Assembly (NCBI GenBank): GCA_965205255.1
Contig: OZ242051.1
Location: 2,232,001-2,296,000 of the forward strand
DNA: 64,000 bases
Reading direction: 5' to 3'
From: G965205255 sp965205255
Lineage (GTDB): Bacteria; Pseudomonadota; Gammaproteobacteria; Pseudomonadales; Endozoicomonadaceae
Made by a program: the position numbers and the translations under genes. This document shows positions 56,084 to 64,000 of the stretch, in pieces (the stretch's first letter is position 1; each line of letters starts with the position of its first letter). Under the pieces are notes generated by a model. It worked only from the letters and a program-made list of their open reading frames with translations. It searched no databases and was not told the DNA's origin.

Positions 56084-56086
56084 GGC

Positions 56087-56524
56087 TTAGTTTTTCCCGT
56101 AAATCTGATCAGCCCGTTTACAAAAAGCATTGACCATTGTACCTGTCAGTTGTTCAAACAACGGGCCGGCGGTCATGCGAAGCAACGGATTATCAATAGA
56201 GAAAGTCAGATGCAAATTTATGCGACATGCCTTTTCAGACAGTGCCGTAAAGAGCCAGTATCCGTTAAGTGATGACAGAGGACCTTCCACCAGCTCCATC
56301 TCAATCCGATGATCATTAGTGATCGTATTCCTGGTTGTAAAGTATTGACGGATTCCTCCTTTTTTAAGCTCTAAACGAGCTTGAAGCCAGTTATCCTGTT
56401 TCTCTTCGATCCAAGATCCAACGCAACCAGGTAAAAAATCGGGGTAACTCTTTATATTATTGACCAGGTCAAACATATCCTTTGCAGAATGCATCACCAG
56501 TGCTTGCTGCTCAATAACTTTCAT
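56087..56524 (-). CDS. ratA: RatA family START/coenzyme-Q-binding-like protein
   Basis: 145-aa START-fold protein (polyketide cyclase/COQ10 type). In E. coli the homologue was reported to block 70S assembly as a toxin; elsewhere it resembles the ubiquinone chaperone Coq10. Motifs: FDLVNNIKSYPDFLPGC (about 18-34) and GPLFEQLTGTMVNAFCKRAD (about 121-140). First gene of the ratAB pair; smpB, its usual divergent neighbour, is not here. Confidence 0.9.
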   Translation of the reverse strand: MKVIEQQALVMHSAKDMFDLVNNIKSYPDFLPGCVGSWIEEKQDNWLQARLELKKGGIRQYFTTRNTITNDHRIEMELVEGPLSSLNGYWLFTALSEKACRINLHLTFSIDNPLLRMTAGPLFEQLTGTMVNAFCKRADQIYGKN

Positions 56525-56652
56525 GTATACAAAACTCTTTTTTTTTCATCAAACAACCTGAAAACTCAGTCCATTTATAAGCGCATAGTGTACCAGACAT
56601 TACAAAAACAATGATATAACAAAGTCACCGTGCAACCTGATTTAAATGGTTT

Positions 56653-58920
56653 TTATTGATCTGCCTTAAGTTTATCAACCCTTTGAAAACCACGGGGTAG
56701 CTTATGCCCCCTGCGACCACGTTCACCTTCATAATGCATGGTATCTGAAGCACTTAACGTAAGTGATCGTTTGCCGGAATAAACAACGAGTTTGTCATTT
56801 GGTGACAATAAGCAGGTGTCTATAACAAATTCTTCTCGGCTTGCAACTCTGGCAGAAGGAATACTAATGATTTTGTTACCTTTTCCCCGGGACAGGCAGG
56901 GAAGTTCTGCCAGAGGAAAAATAAGCAGGCGACCTTCATTGCTTACCACAGCGACGCGCTGACTCTTTTTATCAAGCACTTTTTTTGGTGTAATCACTTT
57001 CGCACATTTTGGCAAGGTTAAAGTAGCTTTACCATTCTTATTGCGTGATATCATATCGCCATAACGAGCTATAAATCCGTAACCTGCATCGCTGACCATA
57101 AAATACATGGCATTATCTACATCAATCATAACACTGGCAAACCCTGCATTATCTGGTGGGTTAACTTTTCCTGTCAATGGCTCACCATGTCCACGGGATG
57201 AAGGTAATAAATGCGTTGCGATAGTGTAAGTTCTTCCTGTTGTATCGATACACAATGTCTGGTTGTTGCTTTTTCCTTCAGCAAAATCCAACAAGCCATC
57301 ACCTGATTTATACCCCAGACGTGAAAGATCCTGATCATGCCCCTTGGCCATCCTTATCCAGCCTTTTTTGGATAAAATAACGGTGACGGCCTCTGATGAA
57401 ACTAGGTCTTTTTCAGAAAGGGCCTGAGCTTCTTCACGTTTTACTATCGGTGAGCGACGTTTATCAGCAAAGTTGTTAACGTCCTCTAGGATTTCCTTTT
57501 TGATAAGTGTTTTTAAGCGGGAATCTGAGTTTAATATTTTCTCTAACATATCGCGCTCTTTTGAAAGTGACTCCTGTTCTGCCCGAATTTTCACCTCCTC
57601 TAGTTTGGCAAGCTGTCGTAACCTGATTTCTAAAATTGCCTCAACCTGTGTTGCAGATAGTGAAAACCGTTTAGTCAGTACCTGCTTGGGACTGTCCTCA
57701 TTGCGAATAATTTCAATGACTTCATCAATGTTAAGGAAGGCAATTAATAGACCATCAAGAATATGCAGCCTCGCAAGTACTTTATCGAGGCGATATTTTG
57801 TCCGGCGAATAACTGTTGTTTTACGATACTCAATCCACTCTCTTAACAGTTTATCCAATGATTTGACCTGAGGTTTACCATCAATGCCAATCACGTTAAG
57901 GTTGATACGATAATTACGCTCAAGATCTGTTGTAGCAAACAGGTGATGCATCAGCTGAACTGTGTCTATGCGATTTGACCTGGGGGTAATCACCAGCCGA
58001 GTTGGATTCTCATGGTCAGACTCATCACGCAGATCGGCCACCATCGGTAATTTTTTCTTTTGCATTTGATCTGCAATTTGTTCGAGAATTTTGGCACCCG
58101 ATACCTGATAGGGCAGGGCATTAATAATAATGTCACCACTGTCTTTATGGTATACCGCACGAGCACGCAAAGAGCCTTTTCCCTGCTGATAAATTTTTAA
58201 AATTTCATGTCTTGGGGTAATAATTTCTGCCTGAGTGCAATAGTCAGGTCCCTGAATATAGCCACATAAGTCTTCTAGCGTTGCTTTGGGTTTTTCAATT
58301 AAGTGAATGACCGCTGCCGCCACCTCCTTTAAATTATGTGGCGGAATATCAGTACTCATACCCACGGCAATCCCCGAAACACCATTTAATAAAATAGTAG
58401 GAAGCCTTGCTGGTAAGGTTGAAGGCTCTTCTAGCGTGCCATCGAAATTTGGTGTCCAGTCAACCGTTCCCTGCCCCAGTTCTCCCAGTAAAATATCAGC
58501 ATACTTAGAGAGCTTTGCCTCGGTATATCTCATTGCAGCAAAAGATTTTGGATCATCTGCTGCCCCCCAGTTACCCTGACCATCAATTAGCGGATAACGG
58601 TACGAAAATGGTTGAGCCATCAACACCATGGCTTCATAACAGGCAGAGTCACCGTGCGGATGATACTTGCCCAAAACATCACCCACTGTACGGGCAGATT
58701 TTTTATGTTTGGCCGTATTTTTAAGCCCCAGCTCACTCATTGCATAAATAATGCGTCGTTGAACCGGTTTTAAGCCATCACCCACGTGTGGTAAAGCTCG
58801 GTCTAAAATGACATACATAGAATAATTCAAATACGCCATTTCAGTGTATGTATTTAAAGAAACATGTTCTGTACTATCGTCGAAGCGGTTATTGTCCGGC
58901 AACTCACTTTGCTCTGTCAT
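56653..58920 (-). CDS. parC: DNA topoisomerase IV subunit A
   Basis: Breakage-reunion subunit that decatenates daughter chromosomes. 755 aa, the ParC length. Catalytic tyrosine is in FAAMRYTEAKLSKYA (about 127). GDVLGKYHPHGDSACYEAMV covers the quinolone-determining region; Ser and Glu of the E. coli sites appear here as D/S in PHGDSACYE. The C-terminal beta-pinwheel is complete. Downstream of yheV by 36 bp. Confidence 0.95.
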   Translation of the reverse strand: MTEQSELPDNNRFDDSTEHVSLNTYTEMAYLNYSMYVILDRALPHVGDGLKPVQRRIIYAMSELGLKNTAKHKKSARTVGDVLGKYHPHGDSACYEAMVLMAQPFSYRYPLIDGQGNWGAADDPKSFAAMRYTEAKLSKYADILLGELGQGTVDWTPNFDGTLEEPSTLPARLPTILLNGVSGIAVGMSTDIPPHNLKEVAAAVIHLIEKPKATLEDLCGYIQGPDYCTQAEIITPRHEILKIYQQGKGSLRARAVYHKDSGDIIINALPYQVSGAKILEQIADQMQKKKLPMVADLRDESDHENPTRLVITPRSNRIDTVQLMHHLFATTDLERNYRINLNVIGIDGKPQVKSLDKLLREWIEYRKTTVIRRTKYRLDKVLARLHILDGLLIAFLNIDEVIEIIRNEDSPKQVLTKRFSLSATQVEAILEIRLRQLAKLEEVKIRAEQESLSKERDMLEKILNSDSRLKTLIKKEILEDVNNFADKRRSPIVKREEAQALSEKDLVSSEAVTVILSKKGWIRMAKGHDQDLSRLGYKSGDGLLDFAEGKSNNQTLCIDTTGRTYTIATHLLPSSRGHGEPLTGKVNPPDNAGFASVMIDVDNAMYFMVSDAGYGFIARYGDMISRNKNGKATLTLPKCAKVITPKKVLDKKSQRVAVVSNEGRLLIFPLAELPCLSRGKGNKIISIPSARVASREEFVIDTCLLSPNDKLVVYSGKRSLTLSASDTMHYEGERGRRGHKLPRGFQRVDKLKADQ

Positions 58921-58956
58921 TTTTGATCCTGTTAACAGCCGATCGGATATATAAAA

Positions 58957-59274
58957 TTAGTGTTTTTTATCACTGTCTGATGAGATGATTTTCACCAGAT
59001 CTGTGGTTGTATTCAACAGTTGAAGTTCTTTTTCAGAAGATTTTTGTGAATTGTACTCAGCAACTGTTTTAAACCCGTCAACAATATTACCATGCTCATC
59101 TTTATTGACACGAGTTAGTATTTCAGTGGTTGTACCATCGCTTTGCATATATTCTTTGTAACCGCAACCAAGACACTCCCGTTTGTTGATACCACTTTCG
59201 CTCTCAATAAAAATGCGATCCATTACTGCACAGCGAGGACAAACAGCACCTGCAATAAAACGCCTGTTTTTCAT
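58957..59274 (-). CDS. yheV: YheV family zinc-ribbon protein
   Basis: 105 aa; CPRC (about 12-15) and CLGCGY (about 34-39) form a zinc ribbon, preceded by the family N-terminus MKNRRFIAGAVCPRC. The C-terminal 40 aa are poorly conserved. Role unknown; in related genomes it neighbours prlC, which here lies 2 kb away beyond the ompW pair. Confidence 0.87.
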   Translation of the reverse strand: MKNRRFIAGAVCPRCAVMDRIFIESESGINKRECLGCGYKEYMQSDGTTTEILTRVNKDEHGNIVDGFKTVAEYNSQKSSEKELQLLNTTTDLVKIISSDSDKKH

Positions 59275-59807
59275 TGGTATTTCCTTAAACCATTTTCTGT
59301 ATATCGCATGATCATAATTGAAAAGGCTTTATTTGTCTCATAACTTTTGAATAACCACCCCGATAACCTGACATTAAACGGCTGATAATAGAAGGTATAA
59401 ATAATACCAAACCCTGCTTCTAATTTCTTATTAAGCTACTTTTATGTTCTTTGTGAGTAGGATTTGTCAGTTTACATTAGTGACTATGAATGACATTTTT
59501 GATCAACACTGACCGGTCAATGCATCTCTGAGTATGATTTCAACAACATCTGAAGGAGGGACTGAAGCGACATTCACCCTCAGAAAATACACATCTTTGT
59601 TTTATAAGGTAACTGTAATTGATCGACGATATAAAGTCACATAAATTCATAATAATCACCTATCAGCTGTACTTACACCTATATAAAACCGGAAAATACT
59701 ATTTGATTTTTTTGAATTTAATGATTTTTTTTGTATGCAATAATTTGCAAAATCTCAATTTTGGTCTAAAAAAGTGGGGGAGTAGTCAATCAACAAGAGT
59801 AAAATTT
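59275..59807. other. Intergenic region upstream of ompW copies
   Basis: A MITE-like end (AATACCAAACCCTGCTTCTA) lies at about 59402-59442 without its partner. From about 59665 the DNA belongs to the duplicated ompW unit: the ~130 bp before the first ATG (ATAAAACCGGAAAATACT, TTTTGGTCTAAAAAA) recur before the second. Confidence 0.6.
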
Positions 59808-60488
59808 ATGAAGTTACTAGCTGTACTGGCAATATCAACTGTTACATTAGGTTCTGTAAGCTTGGCGAATGCAGATCAACTTAACCAAAATCCGGAAGGT
59901 TCATTTATTTTTCGTGCTGGAATGGCAGGTGTTATGGCCTTGCCAGAGACCAGCAAAATTAAAAACAGCAATGGATTCAAAGTAAAAACCAAGAGTGAGC
60001 TAACCGGTGCTCTTTCTTTAACTTACTTATTCGCACCTAATATGGGCATCCAGCTTTCGGGTACGCTCCCAAGTGATTTGGATCAGGACTGGAAATATGG
60101 TAAGAAGAAGGCCAGAATTGATAAACTTAACTACCAACAGACTGCACTAACACTTCAGTATTACATCGACACTGGTAGTAGCTGGCAACCTTATCTTGGA
60201 TTGGGTGCTAGTTACAACCGGTTCGACCCCAAACTGAGCAAAGAAGCAAAAATGGCAGGAATTAAAAAGGCAACCAGTGACAGTACTGTCAGTCCTATTG
60301 GCGAAATTGGTGTAGATTATTACTTTAATCAAAATTGGTTGGTCAACGCATCAGTAAGCTATACCCCGACAACCTATCAGGATAAAGCGACAGGGGTAGA
60401 TTCTACCACCGGAAAAACGACCAGCGCAAAAGTTAAATACGACTTCAGCCCAGTGGTTGCACGCCTGAACATTGGCTGGCGCTTCTGA
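59808..60488 (+). CDS. ompW: OmpW family outer-membrane protein, copy 1
   Basis: Eight-stranded outer-membrane beta-barrel with a hydrophobic channel. 226 aa from ATG 59808, which gives a clean signal peptide (MKLLAVLAISTVTLGSVSLA, then NADQ); the open frame upstream has none. AAGAG is 8 nt before. Typical are FIFRAGMAGVMALP, the strand YTDTGSSWQPYLGLGASYN-like YIDTGSSWQPYLGLGASYN, and the C-terminal NIGWRF ending in Phe for BAM recognition. It lacks its own terminator, so read-through into copy 2 is likely. Confidence 0.88.
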   Translation: MKLLAVLAISTVTLGSVSLANADQLNQNPEGSFIFRAGMAGVMALPETSKIKNSNGFKVKTKSELTGALSLTYLFAPNMGIQLSGTLPSDLDQDWKYGKKKARIDKLNYQQTALTLQYYIDTGSSWQPYLGLGASYNRFDPKLSKEAKMAGIKKATSDSTVSPIGEIGVDYYFNQNWLVNASVSYTPTTYQDKATGVDSTTGKTTSAKVKYDFSPVVARLNIGWRF

Positions 60489-60657
60489 TACAAAGGAAAA
60501 CATAAAAAAACCAGATTTATACTTTCACCTACATAAAACCGGAAAATACTGTTTGACTCTTTTGAATTTAATGACTTGTTATGTATGCAATAACTTGCAA
60601 AATCTCAGTTTTGGTCTAAAAAAATGGGTGAGTAGTCAATTAACAAGAGTAAAATTC

Positions 60658-61335
60658 ATGAAGTTACTAGCTGTACTGGCAGTATCAACTGTCACTTTAG
60701 GTTCTGTAAGCTTGGCGAATGCAGATCAACTTAACCAAAATCCGGAAGGTTCATTTATTTTTCGTGCTGGTATGGCAGGTGTTATGGCCTTGCCAGAGTC
60801 CAGCAAAATTAAAAACAGCAGCAATGGAACCAAAGTAAAAACCAAGAGTGAGCTAACCGGTGCTCTTTCTTTAACTTACTTATTCGCACCTAATATGGGC
60901 ATCCAGCTTTCGGGTACGCTCCCAAGTGATTTGGATCAGGACTGGAAAAATAGTAAGGGAGGGCTCAGACTTGATAAACTTAACTACCAACAGACTGCAC
61001 TAACACTTCAGTATTACATCGACACTGGTAGTAGTTGGCAACCTTATCTTGGATTGGGTGCCAGTTACAACCGGTTCGAGCCCAAACTGACCAAATTAGA
61101 AAAAGTTATAGGCCTTACAAAGGCAACCAGTGACAGTACTGTCAGTCCTATTGGCGAAGTTGGTGTAGATTATTACATTAATCAAAATTGGTTGGTCAAC
61201 GCATCAGTAAGCTATACCCCGACAACCTATCATCAGAAAACGACAGCGGTAGATTCCGGAAAAACGGTCAGCGCAAAAATGAAATACGACTTCAGCCCCA
61301 TGGTTGCACGCCTGAACATTGGCTGGCGCTTCTGA
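60658..61335 (+). CDS. ompW: OmpW family outer-membrane protein, copy 2
   Basis: 225 aa from ATG 60658; very close to copy 1 in DNA and protein. Differences cluster in predicted surface loops: KNSNGFKVK becomes KNSSNGTKVK, KYGKKKARI becomes KNSKGGLRL, SKEAKMAGIKK becomes TKLEKVIGLTK, and KATGVDSTTGKTT is shortened. Signal peptide and C-terminal WRF are kept. Loop divergence with conserved strands suggests selection on exposed parts. A strong terminator follows. Confidence 0.9.
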   Translation: MKLLAVLAVSTVTLGSVSLANADQLNQNPEGSFIFRAGMAGVMALPESSKIKNSSNGTKVKTKSELTGALSLTYLFAPNMGIQLSGTLPSDLDQDWKNSKGGLRLDKLNYQQTALTLQYYIDTGSSWQPYLGLGASYNRFEPKLTKLEKVIGLTKATSDSTVSPIGEVGVDYYINQNWLVNASVSYTPTTYHQKTTAVDSGKTVSAKMKYDFSPMVARLNIGWRF

Positions 61336-61350
61336 TACAAAGCAAAACAT

Positions 61351-61379
61351 AAAAAAACCAGATTCAGTCTGGTTTTTTT
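61351..61379. terminator. Bidirectional terminator between ompW and prlC
   Basis: AAAAAACCAGA-TTCAG-TCTGGTTTTTT: a stem rich in A/T at its base with runs of T on both strands. It serves the second ompW and, on the other strand, prlC, whose stop is 11 bp away. Confidence 0.88.
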
Positions 61380-61389
61380 ATGTTTAAAA

Positions 61390-63426
61390 CTAACATGTAA
61401 TACCTTTATGCTTTAACAGGGCATCGATGGTTGGTTTTCTACCACGAAATTCTTCAAACATATCCATTGGTTCACGGGAGCCACCTTTTGACAGCACTGC
61501 TTTCAGAAACCTTTCTCCAGTTTTTCGGTTAAAAATACCTTCTTCTTCAAAGGCTGAATAAGCATCGGCTGATAATACTTCTGCCCATAAATAACTGTAG
61601 TAACCAGCTGCATAGCCTCCATCAAAAATATGAGAAAAACTATGCTGAAAGCGGTTAAATGATGGCGGAATTATTACTGCTACTATTTGCCTGACTTCAT
61701 CTAAAATATTCTGAATACTTTTTCCAGATTTATATTCACTATGTAGTCGCATATCAAACAGTGCCAGTTCTAGCTGACGCACCAAAAACATACCTGAGTG
61801 AAAGTTCTTGGCAGCAAGCAGCTGGTTAAGTTTTTCTTTTGGCAATGGTTCACCGGTTTTGTAATGACCTGATATAAGTTCTATGCTTTCTTTTTCCCAA
61901 CACCAGTTTTCTAAAAACTGGCTTGGCAGTTCAACTGCATCCCATGGTACACCACAAATTCCGGCAACATCCGGGTAATCTATTTCTGTTAATAAATGAT
62001 GAAGTGTATGACCAAATTCATGAAATAACGTTATTACTTCATCGTGTGTTAATAAGGCCGGCTTATTTGCTACGGCCGGCATAAAATTACAGGTAAGATA
62101 GGCTACAGGTATTTGAAAATTCTCACAGGTTTTCCAGCGATTTTTGCAGGTATCCATCCATGCGCCATCACGCTTGTTTTCACGTGCATAAAGATCGGTG
62201 AAAAACTGACCTATAATGTTATTTTCTTTTTTGACCTGATAAAATCGAACATCTTTATGCCAAGTGTCAATACCATCTTTCTGCTCAATAGATATGCCAT
62301 ATAAACGCTCTACTACGGCAAACATACCACTTAATACTTTATCTACCGGAAACCAGGGTCTTAGCTCTTCCTGATTGATTGCATATTGTTCTTGCTGAAG
62401 TTTTTCTGAAAAGTAAGCCACATCCCACGCTTGCAAAGCATCACCATTTAATTCATCCATGGCAAATGCTTTTAACTGTTCAAACTCTTGTATAGCCTGT
62501 GGTCTGCTCTTTGATACCAGATCATTTAAAAATCGCATTACTTCTTCAGGGTTTTTGGCCATTTTGGTGGACAGGGAATAATTTGCATAAGTTTCAAACC
62601 CCAGTAACTCTGCCTTTTCTTGGCGCAATGCAAGGATTTCACTCATTGTGTCACTATTATCAAACTTACCTGAATCAGGTCCTTTATCAGAAGCTCTTGT
62701 TGTATAAGCGTAATAAAGCTCCTCTCTTAATTTGCGGTTTTTGCAATAAGTCATCACTGGGGAATAGTTTGGAAAGTCCAGTGTGATTAGATACCCGCTT
62801 TTATTCTTGGATTTTGCCTGTTGTTCCATAAGTGCTAACGTATTTTCAGGTATTCCTTCCAGTATATTTTTATCCTCTGTATGTTTTGTCCAAGCCATGC
62901 TTGCATCAAGAAGATGTCCAAAAAACGTGCTGGTTAATTGAGTCATACGTTGCTGAATTTCTGCAAAACGCTTTTGTTTTTCTTCAGGTAATGCAACGCC
63001 TGCAAGTTTAAAATCACGTAAACTATCATTAATTACTTTATGTTGAGCTTCATTCAACAGTGCAAAGTTTTTGCCAGATTGTAATTGCTGATAGGCTACG
63101 TAAAGCTGTTTATTTTGTCCCAACCAAGTATTAAATTCAGATAAAAAACCAAGGCATTTGTCGTGAGATTTTCTTAACTCTGGTGTGTTGGCAACATTAT
63201 TTAGGTGACTAACGGGAGACCATGCAGATGATAAACGCTCTCCCAGACTATCTAGTTTTTCCTGTAAAGATTCCCAAGTATGCGTGTCTTTTTTTTCTTC
63301 AAGCAGGGAGTTTATTTCCTGACGACTTTCATCAATAATACTTTTCACCGCCGGAATTACATCCTCAGGCTTTATGCGACTAAAACATGGTAGTTCTTTT
63401 GTATATAGCAATGGATTTTTCATCAT
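61390..63426 (-). CDS. prlC: Oligopeptidase A
   Basis: Cytoplasmic M3 zinc metallopeptidase that degrades short peptides, including cleaved signal peptides. 678 aa, as E. coli PrlC. Active site HEFGHTLHH with the third ligand Glu in the downstream helix (VELPSQFLENW). N-terminal helical domain begins PLLYTKELPCFSRIKPEDV. AAGGA lies 7 nt before ATG 63426; a second ATG follows immediately. Confidence 0.95.
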   Translation of the reverse strand: MMKNPLLYTKELPCFSRIKPEDVIPAVKSIIDESRQEINSLLEEKKDTHTWESLQEKLDSLGERLSSAWSPVSHLNNVANTPELRKSHDKCLGFLSEFNTWLGQNKQLYVAYQQLQSGKNFALLNEAQHKVINDSLRDFKLAGVALPEEKQKRFAEIQQRMTQLTSTFFGHLLDASMAWTKHTEDKNILEGIPENTLALMEQQAKSKNKSGYLITLDFPNYSPVMTYCKNRKLREELYYAYTTRASDKGPDSGKFDNSDTMSEILALRQEKAELLGFETYANYSLSTKMAKNPEEVMRFLNDLVSKSRPQAIQEFEQLKAFAMDELNGDALQAWDVAYFSEKLQQEQYAINQEELRPWFPVDKVLSGMFAVVERLYGISIEQKDGIDTWHKDVRFYQVKKENNIIGQFFTDLYARENKRDGAWMDTCKNRWKTCENFQIPVAYLTCNFMPAVANKPALLTHDEVITLFHEFGHTLHHLLTEIDYPDVAGICGVPWDAVELPSQFLENWCWEKESIELISGHYKTGEPLPKEKLNQLLAAKNFHSGMFLVRQLELALFDMRLHSEYKSGKSIQNILDEVRQIVAVIIPPSFNRFQHSFSHIFDGGYAAGYYSYLWAEVLSADAYSAFEEEGIFNRKTGERFLKAVLSKGGSREPMDMFEEFRGRKPTIDALLKHKGITC

Positions 63427-64000
63427 AAAACCTTCCTTAAAATAATCTAAGAGACTGATATTACTACAAACTGAGTGAGATAGTTAGAATGCAATCGATG
63501 GCAACAGTTTAAGATAAAATAACTTTAACTGGTTTTGTTATAAACCTGAGCCTGTAGCAAAACAATGCATCATCAAACTGATGTAATAAGCAATAGTATT
63601 CCACCCTGCAATATCAAAAGATACTACCTTAAAAAAGAGATTCTATTAATATCCAAACAGGGGGGTATGCGTTTCAGGTGAAAGCGATGCGACACTGAGA
63701 CAGTGAGACAGTGACCAGTAAAAATCTGAAAGATCCTTTTGTAACTATTTGATTTTGGTTATATATATATGATTAAAGATTCTTTTGTATCATTGATACA
63801 GCGACTACTCTTGATCAAGTTCAATCTTATAGTGCATCTTGAAAATAAACACTTTTACATGATGTATTAATAATACTAACACCTGTTTATAACTAATGTT
63901 ACAAGCATACTTTTGTGGCTTACTTTTAAAGCCGAAGTGACGAGTGATCGCTAGAGAGCTTCAGCGCATAATAGCAAGATCAGAAAAGAAACGTAATAAT
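63427..64000. other. Intergenic region to window end
   Basis: Upstream DNA of prlC followed by non-coding sequence. GAGACAGTGAGACAGTGAC near 63697-63713 is a short tandem repeat. A MITE-like element starts at 63873. No gene seen. Confidence 0.5.
63873..64000. repeat. MITE-like element, cut by window end
   Basis: Starts ATACTAACACCTGTTTATAA and contains ACAAGCATACTTTTGTGGC, AAGTGACGAGTGATCGC and GCGCATAATAGCAAGATCAG, collinear with the reverse complement of 49931-50088. The far inverted repeat lies beyond the window. Confidence 0.75.

Larger units (their letters stand above)
59665..61350 (+). repeat. Tandem duplication carrying ompW
   Basis: Two ~840-bp units (about 59665-60514 and 60515-61350) each with 130 bp of leader and one ompW. 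The break lies inside the terminator: unit 1 ends with AAAAAAACCAGATT, the left half of the hairpin found complete after unit 2. Confidence 0.88.

Noticed and set aside
55799..56524. ratA-ratB as a toxin-antitoxin system
   Set aside because: Despite the name, RatB is not an established antitoxin and the pair is a conserved housekeeping set; annotated by family only.
59619..59807. 63-residue extension of OmpW (and the like at 60472)
   Set aside because: It lies in the duplicated untranslated leader; the ATG at 59808/60658 starts a clean signal peptide.

Overview
The window is chromosomal DNA of an AT-rich gammaproteobacterium. The single-copy genes (proS, slyX, dsbD, tilS-accA, sodB, rfaE2-asnB, ratA-ratB, parC, yheV-prlC) have the products and groupings seen in Oceanospirillales/Pseudomonadales-like bacteria. 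Low GC, decaying mobile elements, a dispersed MITE-like repeat and two very large RHS proteins fit a host-associated lineage of the Endozoicomonas type. That placement is inference; no rRNA is present. I saw no tRNA or rRNA gene.

Layout. 0-7.5 kb: the dipeptidase gene pepQ converging on a 1964-aa secreted RHS protein. 8.5-23.9 kb: a complete type I-E CRISPR-Cas locus (cas3, then cas8e-cse2-cas7e-cas5e-cas6e-cas1-cas2, a leader, and an array of 86 repeats). 24-25.7 kb: a secreted HNH nuclease, a PH-SHOCT protein and an orphan CRISPR repeat. 25.7-29.4 kb: a branched-chain 2-oxoacid dehydrogenase operon (E1 alpha, E1 beta, E2). 29.9-36.4 kb: a second, 2165-aa RHS protein. 36.4-46 kb: housekeeping genes with an IS1-type transposase remnant. 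46.2-49.7 kb: an unusual trio (KAS III-like ketosynthase, heme-oxygenase-like diiron protein, unknown protein). 50-64 kb: housekeeping genes, tandem ompW copies and prlC.

The most interesting region is the 1.46-kb gap between cas3 and cas8e. On the minus strand it carries two crRNA-like units (11206-11296 and 11767-11856). Each has a degenerate CRISPR repeat ending in the exact type I-E 5' handle ATAAACCG, a 33-nt pseudo-spacer, and a second degenerate repeat that keeps the CCCCGT/ACGGGG stem. The first 14 nt of both pseudo-spacers match, next to an ATG PAM, the DNA between the -35 and -10 of a sigma70 promoter at 11942-11970. That promoter precedes a 44-codon ORF for a small hydrophobic cationic peptide. 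This is the architecture of a CreTA module, in which a crRNA-resembling antitoxin guides Cascade to silence a toxin and so makes the cell dependent on its CRISPR effector. The module has been tandemly duplicated together with the 3' end of cas3. The first toxin copy is decayed and carries a (TTTTTTA)10 microsatellite; the second is intact.

The array records its own history. One pair of spacers overlaps on the same strand and exposes an AAG PAM; another pair covers the same target on opposite strands. The first spacer is only 4 bp long. A MITE-like family with ATACCAAAAYCTG ends is scattered through the right half of the window.
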